In this document: positions 7,649 through 15,605 of the stretch, piece after piece | Layout of the letters: each line of letters opens with the position of its first letter | Position numbering within the stretch: position 1 is the first letter of the stretch | From: Alphaproteobacteria bacterium | GTDB lineage: Bacteria > Pseudomonadota > Alphaproteobacteria > Rhodobacterales > Rhodobacteraceae | Direction of reading: 5' to 3' | Length of the DNA: 36,557 nucleotides | Assembly (NCBI GenBank): GCA_024280735.1 | Contig: JAJRPO010000063.1 | Location: 1-36,557 of the forward strand | Notes under the pieces: generated by a model | The model's input: only the letters and a program-made list of their open reading frames with translations | Told to the model about the DNA's origin: nothing | Database searches by the model: none | Made by a program: the position numbers and the translations under genes

Positions 7649-8206
7649 ATGTTTGGAACGGAGGTAGCGGTGTTGGTTGCCGATATTTCCGGCTCGACGG
7701 CGCTGTATGAGGCAGAGGGGAACGAGGTTGCTTTTAACCTGATTTCCGATTGCCTCGATAAAATGCGGGCAATTACCGAGGTCCATAACGGGGTTTTCAT
7801 CCATTCTAAAGGTGATGATGTTCTGTGTACCTTCGAGGTGGCGCAAGACGCCTTTGATGCGGCGGCGGAGATGATGCTGATAACCGACGGTACTCCGTTG
7901 TCCCTGCACTCCGGCATGGATTACGGCGAGGTACTCTGGGCGCGCGGCGATGTGTTTGGCGATTGTGTGAATACCACGGCGCGGCTGGCGGGCTATGCGA
8001 TTTCTGGTGAATTCCTGTGCAGCCATGCGTTTCATGCCCAACTCAATCCCGAATACCAGGCAAAAATGCGTTTTCTGGAGAAATGGCGTTTTAAAGGCAA
8101 GGCCGAGGGGGATCGGATATATGCCTATGCGGGCGAGGGGGCAGATCATGCGACGCAATTCTCGGCAGCTGATCAATCCTGGAACGAACCGCAAGAAGAA
8201 GCCTAA
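7649..8206 (+). CDS. Class III adenylate cyclase catalytic domain; N-terminal part of a split cyclase-FHA gene
   Basis: This 185-residue cytosolic cyclase domain makes a cyclic nucleotide, probably cAMP, from NTP. The metal-binding aspartates are visible at D12 (VADISGSTAL) and D56 (SKGDDVLCTF), and GDVFGDCVNTTARL holds the transition-state Asn108 and Arg112, so the domain appears catalytically complete. The start follows CGGAG. A TAA at 8204-8206 ends the frame, yet the same frame continues for 113 codons and encodes an FHA domain. I infer that the ancestral gene was a cyclase-FHA fusion of about 299 residues, now cut by a nonsense codon. The cyclase half may still be made and work. Confidence 0.85.
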   Translation: MFGTEVAVLVADISGSTALYEAEGNEVAFNLISDCLDKMRAITEVHNGVFIHSKGDDVLCTFEVAQDAFDAAAEMMLITDGTPLSLHSGMDYGEVLWARGDVFGDCVNTTARLAGYAISGEFLCSHAFHAQLNPEYQAKMRFLEKWRFKGKAEGDRIYAYAGEGADHATQFSAADQSWNEPQEEA

Positions 8207-8548
8207 CCGGAATCCACCGCCCCAAGGTTAAAGCTGACATTTCGCGGGGTTGATTACTTTTGCGAGCAGGGTCAGGATTTCGTCATCGGGCGCTCGGTTG
8301 CTTGTGATATGATTGTGCCCAAACCTTGGGTGTCGCGCAAACACGCGGTCGTGGAAATTCGCCGCAACAACGCTTATGTGCGCGATACCAGTTCAAACGG
8401 CACGTTTATCTGTTTTGACGGGCAGGATCCGGTTCTGGCCCGACGCGAGGCCGTATTGCTGCCCCATAAATGCGCGCTGTCACTGACCAGAAACACCGAC
8501 GAGAACGTGGCGGAATTTATTCATTGCGAGTTAATCCTTAAGGCGTAG
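8207..8548 (+). pseudogene. FHA domain left behind an in-frame TAA
   Basis: Directly after the cyclase TAA, in the same frame, the translation gives PESTAPRLKLTFRGVDYF and then FVIGRS, WVSRKHAVVEI and DTSSNGTF, the three conserved phosphothreonine-binding segments of an FHA domain. It runs to TAG at 8546-8548. There is no start codon before the first FHA strands; the first ATG (8309) would delete the GR-S part. FHA domains bind phosphothreonine peptides. The intact motifs argue that the stop codon is very recent, a sequence error, or read through. A CAA-to-TAA change would explain it. Confidence 0.75.
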
Positions 8549-8550
8549 CC

Positions 8551-9366
8551 CTAACGCGCCATTATTTTTACATGGCTGCGGGCCATTGGCCCAAAGCTGG
8601 CGGGATTGGATTGCAATTCCGGCAACATCAAATGAATGTCCAACCGCGCCGAGAGCGGTAGCACCGTCAGATTGCTGGCAGATGGCAGGAAACTCTCGCA
8701 GGCAGAGGCTTCGGCATAGATCACTTCATGTGTCTCCATGAGCAACTGATAAAAGGTCTGTTGTTGCTTGGGTTCAAAATCGATGCTGCCGTGATCGACA
8801 AAGGTTTCCGCTTTGGCAAAAACCTCACGCTTGCCAAAACGCATCAGGGCTTCGGCCCCTTTCAAAACGATATGCTGATTTGCACAAACCAACAGATCGC
8901 GACAATTGTTAATCGCGCCTTTGCGAAATCGAACCAATGGGCTGGCCCGCTGTTTGTCGCGTGTTGCGCCAACCCACAGCAGTTTTTTCATGCCATGGTC
9001 GCGGGTGATCAGGCGCAGACCGGGGCGCAGGTTCTCTATCGGAATCTCGCCGTGTTCGGTCATGATATGGGTGCCTTGGGCCAAACCGACAGAGGGTGAC
9101 GTCCCTAGGCTGGTTTCCTCTGGCTTGTGCAGATTGCTCACTTGGGGGGCGGGCGACGTCACCTTAAGCGTTTCATAACGATTGCCCGATACCAGACGTT
9201 GCTGCGAATGCAGCGCGGGCATAACATTCCCCCTGATATGATTATGGGTTTGGCGGGCTGAAAATACCTGATCCGTATGATGGTCTTTCAACAGCCAATT
9301 GATTTCGCCAACCGAATTCACTGGCGTCACGGGGCGTAATTGATCGCATACATCTGATTGCAGCAT
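8551..9366 (-). CDS. Hint-domain (Hint_2-like) protein without the usual cysteine
   Basis: A 271-residue protein with a Hint (Hedgehog/intein) fold in its second half. Recognisable parts are GTHIMTEHGEIPIENLRPG, DHGMKKLLWVG, LLVCANQHIVLKG and METHEVIYAEA, in the order seen in Hint_2 proteins of roseobacters. The Hint splice position normally has Cys (CFxxGT); here it reads GLAQGT, so self-cleavage chemistry is probably lost. The N-terminal 90 residues match nothing I know. The start at 9366 is chosen because it follows AAAGGGGGG at a suitable spacing; an in-frame ATG at 9480 would add 38 residues but has no good ribosome site. The gene ends 2 bp from the convergent FHA fragment. Confidence 0.75.
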   Translation of the reverse strand: MLQSDVCDQLRPVTPVNSVGEINWLLKDHHTDQVFSARQTHNHIRGNVMPALHSQQRLVSGNRYETLKVTSPAPQVSNLHKPEETSLGTSPSVGLAQGTHIMTEHGEIPIENLRPGLRLITRDHGMKKLLWVGATRDKQRASPLVRFRKGAINNCRDLLVCANQHIVLKGAEALMRFGKREVFAKAETFVDHGSIDFEPKQQQTFYQLLMETHEVIYAEASACESFLPSASNLTVLPLSARLDIHLMLPELQSNPASFGPMARSHVKIMAR

Positions 9367-9687
9367 GGAAATCCCCCCCTTTACGATCGAAAAAGGAACA
9401 ACGCTGTCGGGCAGATTGTACTGAAACGGGAACTCTCGCATTTTACACTCATTACTCAGGTCGCGGATATTTTGGTACATTTTATCCGCCGCTTGACTGA
9501 GTTTTGCCGATGAATTGGGGCAGAACTGGGGCGAAAACCGTACAACTTAATGCCAATGGCAAAAATACTTAAGGCCAATAAGGCGGTGAAAGCGACGATT
9601 TTGACCGAGATTTCGACTTTATCGCGGCAAATTTCGTCGATATGCCTGTCAAGCCACCGTTCGCGAAATAAAATTACCGCGGCACTG

Positions 9688-9717
9688 TTGCAATGCCGCT
9701 ACATCTTTGTCTAGGAT
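9688..9717 (+). promoter_or_regulatory. Candidate promoter of the polyamine-type ABC operon
   Basis: TTGCAA (9688-9693) and TAGGAT (9712-9717) are 18 bp apart, upstream of the ATPase gene. The spacer from 9367 to 9773 holds no credible gene. It also contains the short palindrome TGCCAATGGCA at 9551-9561. Both are read by eye. Confidence 0.35.
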
Positions 9718-9773
9718 AACAGTAATTAAAGGACCGGCTACAGGTTCCAATCAACAGGGTACTGGGAGAAGGC

Positions 9774-10865
9774 ATGACTGCCAATTCAGCTGACGACGGC
9801 TTCGTCGTATTTGATCGCGTGCAAAAAAGTTATGATGGCGAGATCCTCGTCGTTAAGGACTTAAATCTCAATATTGCCAAAGGTGAGTTTGTCACCATGC
9901 TTGGCCCCTCGGGGTCGGGCAAGACGACTTGCCTGATGATGCTCGCGGGGTTTGAAACCGCGACCCACGGCGATATTCGTCTGGGCGGCGTCTCGATCAA
10001 CAACATCCCGCCCCATAAACGCGGCATCGGCATGGTGTTTCAAAACTACGCCTTATTCCCGCATATGACGGTTGGTGAAAACCTGTCCTTTCCTTTGGAA
10101 GTCCGCGGCCTTGGCAAAAGCGAACGCGAGGCCAAGGTAATGCGCGCCCTTGATATGGTGCAGATGGGCGATTTCGCAGGACGGCGTCCGGCACAACTCT
10201 CGGGCGGTCAACAACAACGTATCGCGCTGGCGCGGGCCTTGGTTTTTGACGCGGAACTGGTCCTGATGGACGAACCCCTCGGCGCGCTCGACAAACAGTT
10301 GCGCGAACATATGCAGTTTGAAATCAAGCATATCCATGAAAATCTGGGCATCACCGTTGTTTATGTGACCCATGACCAATCCGAGGCCCTGACCATGTCA
10401 GACCGGATTGCGGTGTTTAACGATGGTGTCATCCAACAGTTGGCCCCGCCCACCGATCTGTATGAACGCCCGGAAAATGCCTTTGTGGCGCAGTTCATCG
10501 GCGAGAATAACACCCTGATGGGCACAGTTACGGGCCTGAATGACGGCATCGCCGATGTGACCTTTGATAATGGCCAGAAAACTCAAGCCTTGGCTGTCAG
10601 CTGTGGTGATGTGGGTAACCGCACCACCCTGTCAATCCGCCCTGAGCGGGTGATCCTGAACGAGGTTGGCAGTGGTATTGGCGTCGATGCCGAAGTGATT
10701 GAATTGATCTACCTCGGTGATCACATTCGCTGCCGCATGGATGTGCATGGCAACAAGGATTTCGTGGTTAAAGTGCCCAATGCGGCCGGCCACTCGATTT
10801 TGCAAGAAGGCGCAAAAACCAACATCAGTTGGGATACGCAAGATTGCCGCGCGCTTGACGGCTAG
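9774..10865 (+). CDS. potA: Polyamine-type ABC transporter ATP-binding protein
   Basis: This 363-residue ATPase drives import through the two permeases encoded downstream. Motifs in order are Walker A GPSGSGKTT (about residue 44), the Q-loop in MVFQNYALFPHMTVGEN, the signature LSGGQQQR, Walker B VLMDEPLGALD, and the H-loop VYVTHDQSEA. A C-terminal TOBE domain follows from about residue 280. PotA/FbpC-type importers share this build. It is the first gene of a four-gene operon (ATPase, binding protein, two permeases) with gaps of 81, 72 and 4 bp. The putrescine/spermidine class is likely from the whole set; the exact substrate is not shown. Confidence 0.9.
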   Translation: MTANSADDGFVVFDRVQKSYDGEILVVKDLNLNIAKGEFVTMLGPSGSGKTTCLMMLAGFETATHGDIRLGGVSINNIPPHKRGIGMVFQNYALFPHMTVGENLSFPLEVRGLGKSEREAKVMRALDMVQMGDFAGRRPAQLSGGQQQRIALARALVFDAELVLMDEPLGALDKQLREHMQFEIKHIHENLGITVVYVTHDQSEALTMSDRIAVFNDGVIQQLAPPTDLYERPENAFVAQFIGENNTLMGTVTGLNDGIADVTFDNGQKTQALAVSCGDVGNRTTLSIRPERVILNEVGSGIGVDAEVIELIYLGDHIRCRMDVHGNKDFVVKVPNAAGHSILQEGAKTNISWDTQDCRALDG

Positions 10866-10946
10866 CCGCAATCGCGAATTGTCTGTGGCCGTACCCGAAG
10901 GCGACAGATTAACAAAAACACGGGTAACTGAACAAGGAGAGTTCTT

Positions 10947-12026
10947 ATGAACATCAAAACTTTACTAATGGGTGCCGCTGCTGGCGCGCTGATCGCTGGG
11001 TCCGCATCTGCGGGGTCCATCGTTGCTGTATCTTGGGGCGGTGCTTACACTAAATCCCAAGTAGAGGCCTATCACAAGCCTTGGGCCGCTGCGACGGGTA
11101 ACACTGTCATCTCTGAGGATTACTCCGGTGGTCTGGCCGAGGTAAAATCACAAGTAGAAGCGGGTAACGTAACTTGGGATCTGGTTGATGTAGAACTGTC
11201 CGACGCGGTGCGCGGTTGTGACGAGGGCCTGTTTGAAACCATCGATCACTCCATGTTGCCGGACGCGCCAGACGGCACATCTGCAACGGATGATTTCCTG
11301 CCGGGCACCCTGCATGAATGTGCTGTTGCCAACATCGTTTGGTCGACAATCTATGCCTATGACAGCAGCAAAATGGCCAATGGCCCGACAACAATTGGCG
11401 ATTTCTTCGACACCGCCAAATTCCCGGGCAAACGCGGCATGCGTAAAGGCCCGAAAGCCAACCTTGAAATGGCTCTGGCCGCTGACGGCGTTGCCGCTGC
11501 TGACATCTATGACGTTCTGGGCACAGCGGAAGGCGTAGATCGCGCCTTTGCAAAACTCGCCAGCATCAGGGATGACGTTGTTTGGTGGGAAGCGGGCGCA
11601 CAGCCACCACAATTGTTGGCTGACGGCGAAGTTGCGATGACCACTGCCTACAACGGTCGTATTTTCAACGCAGTAGCTGCTGAGGACAAACCGTTCACCA
11701 TCGTTTGGGACAGCCAAATTTATGACCTTGACCTTTGGGTGATCCCAAAAGGCGCACCGAACAAAGATCTGGCCATGGAATTTGTGGCTTTCTCAACCGC
11801 AACAGAGCAGTTGGCGGCGCAAGCGTCCTACATCTCTTACGGTCCAGCCCGTAAATCCTCCTCCTCTTTGGTTGGCGCTTATCACACCAAACCAGACCTG
11901 ATGATGGGTCCAGAGATGCCAACAGCACCTGAGAACTTCACCACAGCGATCCAGAACGACTTTGAATTCTGGGCCGATAATCAAGATGAGCTGAACGAGC
12001 GTTTCAACGCTTGGCTGATCAAGTAA
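10947..12026 (+). CDS. Periplasmic substrate-binding protein of the polyamine-type ABC importer
   Basis: This 359-residue exported protein has a Sec signal peptide (MNIKTLLMGAAAGALIAGSA, cleavage after SASA near residue 22). A PotD-like extracellular solute-binding domain follows, with VSWGGAYTKSQVEAYHKPW near the mature N-terminus and WDLVDVELSDAVRGCDEGL. It captures the substrate in the periplasm and delivers it to the permeases. The GGAYTKSQ opening is common to binding proteins for putrescine/spermidine and related amines. The start follows AAGGAGAG. A strong hairpin lies 10 bp after the stop and would let this gene be made in excess over the permeases. Confidence 0.9.
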   Translation: MNIKTLLMGAAAGALIAGSASAGSIVAVSWGGAYTKSQVEAYHKPWAAATGNTVISEDYSGGLAEVKSQVEAGNVTWDLVDVELSDAVRGCDEGLFETIDHSMLPDAPDGTSATDDFLPGTLHECAVANIVWSTIYAYDSSKMANGPTTIGDFFDTAKFPGKRGMRKGPKANLEMALAADGVAAADIYDVLGTAEGVDRAFAKLASIRDDVVWWEAGAQPPQLLADGEVAMTTAYNGRIFNAVAAEDKPFTIVWDSQIYDLDLWVIPKGAPNKDLAMEFVAFSTATEQLAAQASYISYGPARKSSSSLVGAYHTKPDLMMGPEMPTAPENFTTAIQNDFEFWADNQDELNERFNAWLIK

Positions 12027-12035
12027 CACAGATTG

Positions 12036-12061
12036 AAAGAGGGCCGGTTCCGGCCCTCTTT
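12036..12061 (+). terminator. Strong intra-operon hairpin between binding protein and permease
   Basis: AAAGAGGGCCGG (12036-12047) pairs perfectly with CCGGCCCTCTTT (12050-12061) around a TT loop, a 12-bp GC-rich stem. Only a short T stretch, at the end of the stem, accompanies it, so it may act as a partial terminator or as an mRNA-stabilising 3' hairpin protecting the upstream message. Confidence 0.8.
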
Positions 12062-12098
12062 CCCCTTGAATTTCCAGCAGGTTAGGCGAAGCAATATC

Positions 12099-13358
12099 AT
12101 GACAGACGCGACAGACGCATCAGGGAACTTGCTGGCAGCCGACGGCACCCCGCTGAAGAAAAGACTGGGACAGGCATTATTTCGCAGCCGTATGCGGGCC
12201 TTTGGCCTGACCGTCCCTTTGCTGGCGCTGATCCTGATGGCCTTTGTATGGCCCGTTGTTTCCTTCCTGACGCAGGCCGTTTACAACGATAAATTCGAAC
12301 GCCACATGCCCAATGTGACACCCATGTTGACTGCTTGGGATACCAGCACCGAACCGACCGAGGAAATGTTTGCGGCCCTTGTTGCCGACCTCGTGATTAA
12401 CAAGAAAAATAAAACCATCGGCAAAGTGGCGACGCGGGTGAACCGCGAACTTTCCGGTACCCGCTCGCTGTTCACCTCCTCCGCGCGTAAAGCCAAGAAA
12501 TTGGAAGCACCCTTCAAAGAGGCCCTGATTGGGGTCAAGAAAAAATGGGGCCAACGGGATGTCTGGCAGGCGATGAAGATTTCCGCCAAATCCTTCACCC
12601 CCGCCTATATTGCTGCCGCGGTTGACCTGAAATACACCGCCGAGGGTGCCATCGAGCGGAAAGCCGAAGAGCGCCGCGTGCATGTTAAACTGTTCGTGCG
12701 AACCCTGAAAATTGCCGTCATCGTGACTCTCGCAGGCGTTATTCTGGGCTACCCCGTGGCTTTCTTGCTCTCAACCTTACCCGCGCGCTCCTCCAATATG
12801 CTGCTCATTCTGGTGTTGCTGCCGTTTTGGACATCCTTGCTGGTACGCACAACCGCGTGGATTGCCATGTTGCAAGGGCAGGGGGTGTTGAACGATCTGT
12901 TTGTTCTCTTTGGCCTTGCCACGGACGAGGACCGCTTTTCGCTGATCTACAACCAAACCGGCACGCTGATTGCGATGACGCATATCCTGCTGCCGTTTAT
13001 GATCCTGCCGCTGTATTCGGTGATGAAAACCATCCAGCCGACCTATGTGCGCGCCGCGCGCTCAATGGGGGCAACCCAGTGGACAGCGTTTTGGCGGGTG
13101 TATTTCCCGCAAACCATTCCGGGCATCGGCGCAGGGGGCATTCTGGTGTTCATCCTCGCGATCAGTTTCTACATCACCCCCGCCTTGGTGGGCGGCGAAG
13201 ACGGTACGATGATTTCGAACTTTATCGATTTCCACATGCGTAAATCCCTGAACTGGTCACTTGCGGCCGCTATGGGGCTGGTGCTGCTGGTGATCGTGCT
13301 GTTCCTGTATTGGCTCTACGACCAACTCGTGGGCATCGACAACATGAAGCTGGGATAG
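12099..13358 (+). CDS. potB: ABC transporter permease (PotB-like) with enlarged periplasmic loop
   Basis: This 419-residue inner-membrane permease has a first membrane segment at residues of about 35-60. A hydrophilic region of about 137 residues (62-198) follows, then the canonical binding-protein-dependent transport domain from about residue 200. The EAA-type loop that meets the ATPase is visible as YVRAARSMGATQWTAF...FPQTIPG. PotB relatives are usually near 280-300 residues with a much shorter first loop, so the extra domain is notable. The start ATG at 12099 is chosen over a TTG at 12033, which lies inside the hairpin. Confidence 0.88.
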   Translation: MTDATDASGNLLAADGTPLKKRLGQALFRSRMRAFGLTVPLLALILMAFVWPVVSFLTQAVYNDKFERHMPNVTPMLTAWDTSTEPTEEMFAALVADLVINKKNKTIGKVATRVNRELSGTRSLFTSSARKAKKLEAPFKEALIGVKKKWGQRDVWQAMKISAKSFTPAYIAAAVDLKYTAEGAIERKAEERRVHVKLFVRTLKIAVIVTLAGVILGYPVAFLLSTLPARSSNMLLILVLLPFWTSLLVRTTAWIAMLQGQGVLNDLFVLFGLATDEDRFSLIYNQTGTLIAMTHILLPFMILPLYSVMKTIQPTYVRAARSMGATQWTAFWRVYFPQTIPGIGAGGILVFILAISFYITPALVGGEDGTMISNFIDFHMRKSLNWSLAAAMGLVLLVIVLFLYWLYDQLVGIDNMKLG

Positions 13359-13362
13359 AGAT

Positions 13363-14613
13363 ATGAGCGACCAACCACAATCCTTCCGCTATATCCCGCC
13401 GCGCCCGCCGCTGTGGTTTACACTGGCCTGGACAGGGGGCTTTGGCGCGCTGTTGGGCTTTTTGACCGCACAGGGCAACTTTGGCCTGATGATCCCCTAT
13501 ATGATCGTCTTCGGGGCCATCGTCGCCGCGCTGGCCTATGTGTCGATGACCTTCCTTAAAACCCGCAAACTGGCAGGTCCCTTCGGCTTCCTTGTGCTCT
13601 TTGTGCTGGGCTTCCTGTTTTCCGGTTTTGCCTATGCACTGCTGGTTGGGGTGCTTGGGTACATTTTCGGGCGTCAGGCAATCTGGCTCTCCACCGGCGA
13701 TTACCGCCTGAACCAGCCGCCCTATGTCACCACCAAAGAGGTGCTGTGGTTCTACACATTCCGCTGCATTTGTGGCGCTGTGTTTGTGTTCCTGATGGCG
13801 CCAATCATCATTCTGATCCCGCTCAGCTTTAACCAAGAGCCGTATTTCAGCTTTACCACCGGTATGCTGTCGCTGGACCCGGACGCTTATTCCCTGCGTT
13901 GGTATATCGACATCCTGCACAACGGCATGACCGCACCAGAGGCCATTGTTGGCTGGTGGTCTGACATGTGGAACAATGCCCAGTGGATCAAATCAGTGCG
14001 CAACTCGTTCTTTATCGGCACCATGGCCACCATTCTGGCAACCAGCATGGGAACACTCGCCGCCATCGGCCTGTCCCGCAGCGAAATGCCATACCGCCGC
14101 GCCATCATGGCGCTGCTGATTTCGCCAATGATTGTACCATTGGTGATCATCGCGTCGGGCATGTTCTTCACCTTCTCGAGCGTAGGTCTGGCCAAAACCT
14201 ACGCCGGCCTGATCATCGCCCACGCGGTTCTGGGCATCCCCTTTGTGATCATCACGGTAACCGCCACCCTGTCGGGCTTCGACAACAGCTTAACACGCGC
14301 CGCCGCAAATATGGGGGCCAGCCCGGCACGTACCTTTTTCAAGGTGCAAATGCCGCTGATCTTGCCCGGCGTGGTGTCCGGCGCACTCTTCGCCTTTATC
14401 ACCTCGTTCGACGAAGTGGTGGTCGCCCTGCAAATGGCCGACGTGAACCAACGCACCATCCCGCGGCAAATGTTCTCGGGCATCCGCGAACAAATCAGCC
14501 CAACCATTCTGGCCGTTGCGACCATCCTGGTAATCGTCTCGATCGGCCTGCTGACAGTGGTTGAATTGCTGCGCCGCCGCTCGGAAAAAATGCGCGGCCT
14601 GTCACCGGGATAA
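13363..14613 (+). CDS. potC: ABC transporter permease (PotC-like) with N-terminal membrane extension
   Basis: This 416-residue membrane protein is the second permease of the importer. Its C-terminal 270 residues are the transport domain, with the EAA-type loop LTRAAANMGASPARTFFKVQ...LPG. The first 130 residues add about four hydrophobic segments (for example LWFTLAWTGGFGALLGFL and FGFLVLFVLGFLFSGFAYAL) not found in typical PotC proteins of about 260 residues. It begins 4 bp after the potB-like gene and the operon ends with a clear terminator at 14634-14664. The function is secure at family level; the role of the extension is unknown. Confidence 0.88.
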   Translation: MSDQPQSFRYIPPRPPLWFTLAWTGGFGALLGFLTAQGNFGLMIPYMIVFGAIVAALAYVSMTFLKTRKLAGPFGFLVLFVLGFLFSGFAYALLVGVLGYIFGRQAIWLSTGDYRLNQPPYVTTKEVLWFYTFRCICGAVFVFLMAPIIILIPLSFNQEPYFSFTTGMLSLDPDAYSLRWYIDILHNGMTAPEAIVGWWSDMWNNAQWIKSVRNSFFIGTMATILATSMGTLAAIGLSRSEMPYRRAIMALLISPMIVPLVIIASGMFFTFSSVGLAKTYAGLIIAHAVLGIPFVIITVTATLSGFDNSLTRAAANMGASPARTFFKVQMPLILPGVVSGALFAFITSFDEVVVALQMADVNQRTIPRQMFSGIREQISPTILAVATILVIVSIGLLTVVELLRRRSEKMRGLSPG

Positions 14614-14633
14614 TTAACCAATCCTGTTACTAC

Positions 14634-14664
14634 AAAGAGGCCGCGCTAATCACGCGGCCTCTTT
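14634..14664 (+). terminator. Terminator of the ABC importer operon
   Basis: AAAGAGGCCGCG (14634-14645) pairs perfectly with CGCGGCCTCTTT (14653-14664) around a 7-nt loop, and TCTTTTC follows. The stem is 20 bp past the last stop codon. Confidence 0.88.
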
Positions 14665-14672
14665 CTTTTCAA

Positions 14673-14711
14673 CTTCTTTGTTCTTTTAAATATCCCCCGC
14701 GCGGAGCGCAT
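14673..14711 (-). repeat. Extragenic repeat, copy 1
   Basis: CTTCTTTGTTCTTTTAAATA and the following GC-rich tail to 14711 match 17867-17904 at roughly 90 percent with one gap. The two sites lie in the same orientation, each just downstream of the stop codon of a minus-strand gene (mmsB here, the ligase pseudogene at the other). I take it to be a member of a repeated extragenic family. Confidence 0.65.
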
Positions 14712-14722
14712 AGAGACTTTTT

Positions 14723-15595
14723 TCAACCACGTCCCTTCGCAACAAACCGTGGCAACATCGCCGAGAAATCCATTCCCAGCCCGTCCTCATCCTCCACAAA
14801 TTGCGCATAAAGCGCCGTGGCGCGCTGTCCCATCGGCGTATCCGCATCCACGGCTTCCGCCGCTTGCTGGCTCAGGCGCAAATCTTTCAGCATCAACTCC
14901 GCCGCAAACCCCGGTTTATAGTCGTTATCCGCAGGTGACTGCGGCCCAATTCCGGGCGCGGGGCAATAGGCATTCATCGTCCAGCTATAGCCCGATGACG
15001 TCGAGACCACATCAAACATGCTCTGACGTTCCAAGCCCAGTTTATCTGCCAAGGCAAAAGCCTCGCAGGTGGCAACCATCGTCGCCCCCAAAATCATGTT
15101 GTTACAAATTTTCGCCGCCTGACCATTGCCCGATGGTCCGCAATGTACCGCTTTCTGGCCCATGATCTCGAACAAAGGTTCTGCGCCTCTAAATGCCGCG
15201 TCCGGCCCCCCCGCCATAAAGGTTAGCGTACCCGCTGCGGCCCCCGTGGTGCCACCGGAAACCGGTGCATCAACAGGCGCAAGACCTGCCCCAACCGCCT
15301 GATCTGCCACGCTGCGCGCACTCTCTACATCGACAGTTGAACAATCAATAAACAACGTCCCCGCCGCCATCGCCGGAATGATTTCATCGGCAACACTGCG
15401 CAGAATCGCGCCATTGGGCAGCATGGTAATCACCGCCTCAACACCGTTTGCTGCCGCCGCACCACTGTCTGCCATGGAAACGCCATTGGGGGCAGGGGCC
15501 GCCAAATCAAAGCCGATCACCTCATGCCCTGCCGCCGCCAAATTAGCCGCCATCGGCCCGCCCATATTGCCAAGTCCGATAAATCCGATTTTCAT
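14723..15595 (-). CDS. mmsB: 3-hydroxyisobutyrate dehydrogenase
   Basis: This 290-residue NAD-dependent enzyme oxidises 3-hydroxyisobutyrate to methylmalonate semialdehyde in valine degradation. The N-terminus IGFIGLGNMGGPMAANL is the Rossmann cofactor site. DAPVSGGTTGAAAGTLTFM is the substrate-binding signature, and the lysine in GNGQAAKICNNM is the catalytic residue. The length is the family norm. It is the last gene of a minus-strand cluster, 10 bp after the 3-hydroxyisobutyryl-CoA hydrolase gene, which makes its substrate. mmsA, the next step, is not in the window. Confidence 0.94.
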   Translation of the reverse strand: MKIGFIGLGNMGGPMAANLAAAGHEVIGFDLAAPAPNGVSMADSGAAAANGVEAVITMLPNGAILRSVADEIIPAMAAGTLFIDCSTVDVESARSVADQAVGAGLAPVDAPVSGGTTGAAAGTLTFMAGGPDAAFRGAEPLFEIMGQKAVHCGPSGNGQAAKICNNMILGATMVATCEAFALADKLGLERQSMFDVVSTSSGYSWTMNAYCPAPGIGPQSPADNDYKPGFAAELMLKDLRLSQQAAEAVDADTPMGQRATALYAQFVEDEDGLGMDFSAMLPRFVAKGRG

Positions 15596-15605
15596 GTGGT
15601 AGCTC

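Noticed and set aside
8204-8206. Programmed readthrough of the cyclase TAA
   Set aside because: No hairpin or known readthrough context follows; a recent nonsense change is simpler, though readthrough is not excluded.
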